NCBI GenBank assembly: GCA_007116145.1
Contig: SKJB01000004.1
Span: forward strand, 22,847 to 86,846
DNA from: Limnochordia bacterium
GTDB lineage: Bacteria; Bacillota; Limnochordia; Darwinibacteriales; DTU012
DNA length: 64,000 nucleotides
Direction: 5' to 3'
Shown here: one piece after another, positions 58,932 to 64,000 of the stretch
How the letters are laid out: each line of letters opens with the position of its first letter
Position numbering within the stretch: the stretch's first letter is position 1
The notes under the pieces: generated by a model
What the model was told of the DNA's origin: nothing
Databases searched by the model: none
Seen by the model: the letters and a program-made list of their open reading frames with translations, nothing else
Made by a program: the position numbers and the translations under genes

Positions 58932-59662
58932 TCTTTACCAATCACCACCCTTCGATTACACCGATTGGCTAAACCTAATACGAGTTCAGAAAAACTTGGT
59001 GTCTGCCCATACAACCAAGTTTGATACTTATGAGGACGAATTAAGTCCGTTAAATCATGAGCGTCAGAATTACAGATTAGAGTACCAGGCACAGTAGCAA
59101 TATCTAAACCGCTACTACTGATTTCCCATCCTGCACATGCTAAGTTAGGCGGAATGAACCCTAACTGACCAATTAGACCAAACGATGGCCGATCAATATG
59201 AGCAGGAATCACCAAACCGCCAAGAGCGGTACAGTCCCTTGTTAATTCTTCAAGAGAATAATCGAGACCCTGCTGGAGTACCCATGGATAATCAAGTACA
59301 ATATTACCTAGCGGATCAAAAACTAACTGTTGACCAAAAGCGCGAAAATTATTAGGTATTCTTTTCAAGCGAGAACTCACTATCTCTTGCCAACTATGAA
59401 TATGTTTTGCATCTTCAAAAAGAGTTAAGACATGAACTTCCTCTTTTGTTTGGACTTCCATTCCAAACAATACGGTAACGCCAACTTGTTCACCCGCTTT
59501 AACCGCAGAAACGCAATTAAAACTTGCATTATGATCTGTAATCGCAATTAGCGATAACCCTTCTAACTTTGCCATCTTGACAATATTAACGGGGGACATT
59601 TCATCAGAAGTACATGGAGAAAGCGCTGTGTGAATGTGAAGATCAATGCGATACCAGTTCAT
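58928..59662 (-). CDS. PHP-domain metal-dependent phosphoesterase
   Basis: DLHIHTALSPCTSDEMSPVNIVKMAKLEGLSLIAITDHN; VIPAHIDRPSFG; LICNSDAHDLTDL. Confidence 0.9.
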   Translation of the reverse strand: MNWYRIDLHIHTALSPCTSDEMSPVNIVKMAKLEGLSLIAITDHNASFNCVSAVKAGEQVGVTVLFGMEVQTKEEVHVLTLFEDAKHIHSWQEIVSSRLKRIPNNFRAFGQQLVFDPLGNIVLDYPWVLQQGLDYSLEELTRDCTALGGLVIPAHIDRPSFGLIGQLGFIPPNLACAGWEISSSGLDIATVPGTLICNSDAHDLTDLIRPHKYQTWLYGQTPSFSELVLGLANRCNRRVVIGKD

Positions 59663-60057
59663 GTTTGTTTTTTTGTGCTAGGAACACCTGCCTGAAATAG
59701 CTCACCTGCAAGTGTAAAGGTAGACTTAGGAGAACTATAAATCGGAATCCCTTTGTCCTCTGCCTTTTGAATGGTGTGCGTATCGGGCATAACTCCATTA
59801 GAAAGAATAATTGCTGCTAACTCAGCTAAAACTGCAACAGCCACTGTGTTTTGGTGTGCTTGAATCGTTATCCAAACAGACCCTGCGCACGCATTCCCCA
59901 TAACATCACTTAACAAATCAGAAACGTATCCACCTGTAACCTCATTCCCTTGATCAACTGGCTTAACAATGGGTGAGAGTTCTAACAGTCTTTCCATTTC
60001 ACTTAACTGCATCTCATTCCTCCTCATCAATAGTTTCAAAATCTGGTTGGCTTGCAA
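59659..60057 (-). CDS. DRTGG-domain-like protein
   Basis: VTGGYVSDLLSDVMGNACAGSVWITIQAHQNTVAVAVLAELAAIILSNGVMPDTHTIQKAEDKGIPIYSS. Confidence 0.8.
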   Translation of the reverse strand: MQANQILKLLMRRNEMQLSEMERLLELSPIVKPVDQGNEVTGGYVSDLLSDVMGNACAGSVWITIQAHQNTVAVAVLAELAAIILSNGVMPDTHTIQKAEDKGIPIYSSPKSTFTLAGELFQAGVPSTKKQT

Positions 60058-61363
60058 GCGTAGGTGGTACCTGTTTAGATAAACGCCATAAGTTTGCTGC
60101 TACACTCTGCACAGATTCTCGCAAGCGGAAAATACAATCATTCTCCGATGCCATTCCTCGAGCAATATCCTCTGCTAAGCATTGACAGGTGGGTGAACCA
60201 CAGGCTCCACAATCAAGTCCAGGTAACCCTAGTTCAATGGTTTCACGTTGACGAATCATGGTCAATGCCTTAGAGATATCTCCATCCATAGAGAGCGATG
60301 ACTGCGGTTGTATCGGCAACTTCCAGTAATAGTCTCCTTGGCGATATCGTTGTAAGATATCTGCTTTCTCTAGCAAAGGGCCCTGCGGTAATTGGGCACA
60401 CAGTGTCTCTAAGCGCGTCTTAGCAATAAACGGATTCTGTACGGCTAATGGACCGCCTACACAACCTCCAGGACAAGCCTGCAATTCAAGATAATCGACT
60501 TCGGGCAATTTACCCATTGCCATATCTTCTAGCATGTTAATCACGTTATATACCCCATCAACACTAACCCGTGTTCCTTTAAGAGCCACTCCTTCTCCAT
60601 CTCGTTTCCCCCATAGCATTCCTAGGGAACTTGCGACTAAATCCTGTTTGCTAATACTAATATCAGCAGGTATGGATGAAAGCTTGCCAAGAATGACCCC
60701 ATAGACCTCACGCATAGATATGGCTCCTGTAATACCAGATGAATTCTTTGTAATTGGTTGTTTTATCGCTGATACTTTCGCAGCACAAGGAGAGATAAAG
60801 AAAACACCCACCTCTGATGAAGTGAATCCCTTTTCCTTCGTTACTTGCTCTCGAACTAAGCTCGCAGTAATTTCAATAGGCGCTTCAAGAGGGATGACAT
60901 GATCAATTAGCTCATCGAAGCGAACTTGCACTAAGCGCACAATGGTTGGACATGCTGAAGATATTAACGGTCGTAAAGGATTTTCTTGCATCCATTGATT
61001 AATCGCAATGTTCAAATGTTCGGCCCCAAGCCCCACTTGCGCCACCATATCAAATCCTAACTCCTTAACAGCTTGATGGACTTGATTAACCGTTGCGTTT
61101 GGGAACTGAGAAAAAAACGACGGCGCTAACAACGCCACTTTATATGGATACTCACTAATAATCGCTAATTCATCGATCACAGTTTGCTTGGCATAATTCG
61201 GGCAGACACGAATACATTCACCACAATCGATACAAAGGTGATTGATAATCCGCGCTTTCCCTTGATAAACACGAATCGCTTGGGTGGGACAATGCTTGAT
61301 GCAGTTCGTGCATCCTTTGCATTCATCCTCAAGCAAGCGTACCGAATGAAAGGAATTTTGCAT
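60014..61363 (-). CDS. Sensory-type [FeFe]-hydrogenase-like (H-cluster) protein with 2x[4Fe-4S] and a C-terminal Cys-rich Fe-S domain
   Basis: CKGCTNCIKHCPTQAI, CIDCGECIRVCPN; H-domain motifs SSACPTI, SPCAAK, ACPGGCVGGP; C-terminal LPGLDCGACGSPTCQCLAEDIARGMASENDCIF. Confidence 0.87.
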   Translation of the reverse strand: MQNSFHSVRLLEDECKGCTNCIKHCPTQAIRVYQGKARIINHLCIDCGECIRVCPNYAKQTVIDELAIISEYPYKVALLAPSFFSQFPNATVNQVHQAVKELGFDMVAQVGLGAEHLNIAINQWMQENPLRPLISSACPTIVRLVQVRFDELIDHVIPLEAPIEITASLVREQVTKEKGFTSSEVGVFFISPCAAKVSAIKQPITKNSSGITGAISMREVYGVILGKLSSIPADISISKQDLVASSLGMLWGKRDGEGVALKGTRVSVDGVYNVINMLEDMAMGKLPEVDYLELQACPGGCVGGPLAVQNPFIAKTRLETLCAQLPQGPLLEKADILQRYRQGDYYWKLPIQPQSSLSMDGDISKALTMIRQRETIELGLPGLDCGACGSPTCQCLAEDIARGMASENDCIFRLRESVQSVAANLWRLSKQVPPTLASQPDFETIDEEE

Positions 61364-61393
61364 GTTGCACCTGCTTTCTTGTCATAGATCATG

Positions 61394-61825
61394 CTAACTT
61401 ACATTCACATCTATATAAACCTCTAGTGTAGTACCCACTCCGACTTGCGACTCAATGGCAAAATGATCAGCGTTGTGCCGAATATTCGGCAATCCCATGC
61501 CAGCTCCAAACCCGAGCGCTCGAATTTCATCAGATGCAGTGGAATATCCCTCCTGCATCGCTAAGCTAACATCAGTTATACCGGGTCCACTATCTTTGGC
61601 TATCAACTCGACTCGTTCTGGGTTAAGATTTAAGCGAAGTGCACCACCTACCGAATGAATCACAATATTCATTTCCGCTTCATAAGCAATAATAGCCGCC
61701 CTCCGAATAACCGTTGAGGGTAAACCAGCGAGTTTTAATATCTTTTTGATCTTACCTGCTGCATCGCCGCCCTTGTTAAAATCTCCTGCTTCCACAGCAA
61801 AGGAATAGGTTAAACTATTCGGCAC
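61394..61825 (-). CDS. RsbW/SpoIIAB-like ATP-binding protein; GTG start favoured
   Basis: AYEAEMNIVIHSVGG; AKDSGPGITDVSLAMQEGYSTASDEIRALGFGAGMGLPNIRHNADHFAIESQVGVGTTLEVYI. AAGGAG 9 nt before the GTG at 61825. Confidence 0.83.
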   Translation of the reverse strand: MPNSLTYSFAVEAGDFNKGGDAAGKIKKILKLAGLPSTVIRRAAIIAYEAEMNIVIHSVGGALRLNLNPERVELIAKDSGPGITDVSLAMQEGYSTASDEIRALGFGAGMGLPNIRHNADHFAIESQVGVGTTLEVYIDVNVS

Positions 61826-62198
61826 GATGCTCATCTCCTTGCGCGGTGTATTCGGAGCACCCTTGGAGCCCTTTAGCATATAAACGACCGCACGCTTCAA
61901 ATAAAGGAAGTTTTGTGCATAAGACAGGAATCTTATTGTTTTTGGCGATCTCAATCACGTCCTTAGTCGGTTGCTTACCTCGGACAACCACAATAGCATT
62001 TAAATCTAATAGCTGCGCTGCTTTGATCATTTGGAGTGTTGGTAAACCTGTTAATAGCACTGTTTCACTTTTAATAAAACGCAATATATCACTGATTAAA
62101 TCCGATCCACAAGCGGTAATAGCCTCAGCATCAGGATCAAACCGCACAATTACATCTGCGCATAAAATGTCACATATTTCTTGTAATTTCATAACCAA
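61815..62198 (-). CDS. DRTGG-domain-like protein (second copy)
   Basis: MKLQEICDILCADVIVRFDPDAEAITACGSDLISDILRFIKSETVLLTGLPTLQMIKAAQLLDLNAIVVVRGKQPTKDVIEIAKNNKIPVLCT. Confidence 0.75.
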   Translation of the reverse strand: MVMKLQEICDILCADVIVRFDPDAEAITACGSDLISDILRFIKSETVLLTGLPTLQMIKAAQLLDLNAIVVVRGKQPTKDVIEIAKNNKIPVLCTKLPLFEACGRLYAKGLQGCSEYTAQGDEHRAE

Positions 62199-62425
62199 AC
62201 CTCCAGACTAAACAATTATGTTTACATATTTACTTTATTCCATGTTCCTTTACATCTTTCCTGCTTCAAACTATAAATGACGCGAAATAAATAATTAATT
62301 AGAACTTCGCACACACATACATCAATTCAGTGAATTGTGCTTGGATATGCCATCTGGTTACTTTGGTCACCCGTAATTTTTGCTCACTTGGTTATACTAG
62401 AACAAGAGGACAAGGAGGAAACTTT

Positions 62426-63724
62426 ATGATTGAACAGTTCGGCCATAAAATCCTGTACCATGTCGCTAAACAAATTAAGGATGGTACGGATCTAAAAAAA
62501 GACAAATTGATTACTGCTGTAATGCAAGATTGTTTCCCACAAGAAACCCCTAATCCAGAGCAATGGTACCGAGTTATTGACAAAAGACTTGAGCAGCTAC
62601 TGACACCAACAGATGATACAGAACCACTTATTCAGTTCTTAGATCAACCCTGCGAACACTGTCATGATACCATTGCCCACTGTCTCCATGTGTGCCCAAC
62701 AGATGCTATCAGTGAAGATAGCACCGGATACAAATCCATTAATTACGACCTATGTATTGAGTGCGGCCAATGTGTGAATCACTGCATCAGTGGGGTTATT
62801 GCAGAAAGGTCAGAGTTTGTGCAGATCGCCCAGATGTTGTTAAGCACTGACGAAAAACCAGTTTTTGCCATCCTCGCACCCTCGTTTGTGGGACAATTTG
62901 GTGCTCGGGTCCAACCTGAGCAGATTAAGGGCGCGTTAAAACTTCTTGGTTTTCACGCTGTACACGAAGTGGCTTTAGCTGCTGACATCATTACAACGCT
63001 CGAAGCACAAGAGTTTTACCGGCGCAATCATACAACTGACAAATTTATGATTACATCCTGTTGTTGCCCAGCCTTTATTAAGCTAGTAGAAAAACGCAAA
63101 CCCAAGTTAAACGGAGTTGTTTCCGAATCCGTTTCCCCGATGGTAGCTTTAGGTCGTTTACTAAAGGCGAACTCGCCGGATTGCAAAGTAATCTTCATTG
63201 GACCTTGTATTGCTAAAAAGGGAGAGGCAAAACAACCAGACTTATGCGATGCGATCGACTGCGTCTTAACCTACAAGGAGACACAAATCCTATTCGAAGC
63301 CGCTGGCGTACCGAGGTTAGATACCATGCCTGCCCTGGTTTTGGACCAGGCATCCCATGATGGGCGCTCGTTTGCCTACACAGGAGGTGTGAGTACTGCC
63401 ATTATTAATGCAATACATGATATCGACAAGACCATGGAGGTCACTGCCGTTAAAGGAAATGGCATAAAAGAATGTGTTCAGCTGTTAGAACAAGCTGAGC
63501 AACATAACTTACAAGCTAATTTTATGGAAGGCATGGCCTGCCTAAATGGTTGTGTCGGTGGACCAGGCACAATTATCCCTAGTGAGCTGGGAATAGATTT
63601 TGTCAAGAAACATGCACAGCTTGCCAAATGGGTACGTTCCATGGAGAACCACTCTGCTCTTGGTTGGTTAGAGGGATACCCCTCCAAACGGCTACTCTCG
63701 TCAAAGTTGACGGAAAACGTCTAG
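62426..63724 (+). CDS. Group-B-like [FeFe] hydrogenase
   Basis: Ferredoxin motifs CEHCHDTIAHCLHVCP, CIECGQCVNHC; H-cluster motifs TSCCCPAF, GPCIAKKGE, EGMACLNGCVGGPG. ATG at 62426 after AAGGAGG; in the ORF that opens at 62330. Confidence 0.88.
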   Translation: MIEQFGHKILYHVAKQIKDGTDLKKDKLITAVMQDCFPQETPNPEQWYRVIDKRLEQLLTPTDDTEPLIQFLDQPCEHCHDTIAHCLHVCPTDAISEDSTGYKSINYDLCIECGQCVNHCISGVIAERSEFVQIAQMLLSTDEKPVFAILAPSFVGQFGARVQPEQIKGALKLLGFHAVHEVALAADIITTLEAQEFYRRNHTTDKFMITSCCCPAFIKLVEKRKPKLNGVVSESVSPMVALGRLLKANSPDCKVIFIGPCIAKKGEAKQPDLCDAIDCVLTYKETQILFEAAGVPRLDTMPALVLDQASHDGRSFAYTGGVSTAIINAIHDIDKTMEVTAVKGNGIKECVQLLEQAEQHNLQANFMEGMACLNGCVGGPGTIIPSELGIDFVKKHAQLAKWVRSMENHSALGWLEGYPSKRLLSSKLTENV

Positions 63725-63750
63725 CATCTACAGAATCATTGAACTTAAAA

Positions 63751-63784
63751 TAGAGAGACCCTTGTAGGATCTCTCTAAAAAGTT
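63751..63784 (+). terminator. Terminator after the group-B-like hydrogenase gene
   Basis: agagagaccc TTGTA ggatctctct. Confidence 0.65.
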
Positions 63785-63806
63785 TTAGTTTATGTATTGA
63801 TAAAAA

Positions 63807-63884
63807 TGGGGTGAGTAACCGGAATTGAACCGGCGACCTCCAGGGCCACAACCTGGCGCTCTAACCGACTGAGCTATACCCACC
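63807..63884 (-). tRNA. tRNA-His (GTG anticodon), 8-bp acceptor with G-1, CCA encoded
   Basis: ggtgggtatagctcagtcggttagagcgccaggttGTGgccctggaggtcgccggttcaattccggttactcacccca. Confidence 0.95.
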
Positions 63885-63897
63885 ACGTTAAACCTTG

Positions 63898-63973
63898 TGG
63901 CGCGCCTGGCAGGAATCGAACCTGCGGCACTCGGATTAGAAGTCCGATGCTCTATCCGCTGAGCTACAGGCGC
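63898..63973 (-). tRNA. tRNA-Arg (TCT anticodon), CCA encoded
   Basis: gcgcctgtagctcagcggatagagcatcggacttCTaatccgagtgccgcaggttcgattcctgccaggcgcgcca (anticodon TCT). Confidence 0.95.
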
Positions 63974-63984
63974 ATGTTGATAAG

Positions 63985-64000
63985 TGGAGCGGGTGAAGGG
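63985..64000 (-). tRNA. 3' end of a further tRNA (probably tRNA-Gly), cut by the window edge
   Basis: Reverse complement cccttcacccgctcca matches a tRNA 3' acceptor arm plus CCA. Confidence 0.65.

Noticed and set aside
63603-63851. 82-aa minus-strand ORF
   Set aside because: Runs through tRNA-His and antisense to the group-B-like hydrogenase; spurious.
1-64000. Defence system, prophage, integrative element or biosynthetic gene cluster
   Set aside because: No integrase, transposase, toxin-antitoxin pair, restriction enzyme, Cas, NRPS/PKS or RiPP enzyme recognised; tRNA neighbourhoods show no attachment-site duplications.

Overview
The 64 kb window looks like an ordinary chromosomal segment of a low-GC, Firmicutes-type bacterium. 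I found no CRISPR array, transposase or phage module. It carries purC (partial), msrA, an MFS-LuxR fusion, a YtrA-type ABC operon, a dinG-like helicase gene, purA, an iron-containing ADH, an ALDH, exoD, spoIID, xylB, a RACo-like corrinoid activator pair, pepF, speH, an FtsA-like protein, the block ysxC-lon-lonB-clpX-clpP-tig, rodA, an SsuABC-like transporter, 4 complete tRNAs plus 1 partial, and an 8 kb [FeFe]-hydrogenase operon with sensory and regulatory genes facing a divergent group-B-like [FeFe] hydrogenase gene. The observations I would follow up first are: (1) a single ORF combining a secreted S41 peptidase, a POTRA-like segment and an Omp85-like C-terminal beta-barrel ending in Phe, which implies a diderm, probably spore-forming host; (2) a same-strand, promoter-proximal motif GCAGG-N18/19-GAAT/G found upstream of at least six unrelated genes; (3) two or three genes whose Shine-Dalgarno sequence points at ATA/ATT rather than ATG/GTG/TTG; (4) the hydrogenase operon with an H-cluster protein that has Ala at the proton-relay Cys position, duplicated DRTGG and HATPase genes and a PHP gene; (5) a 35-codon leader ORF in front of speH. 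All family assignments come from reading motifs by eye; no database search was run.
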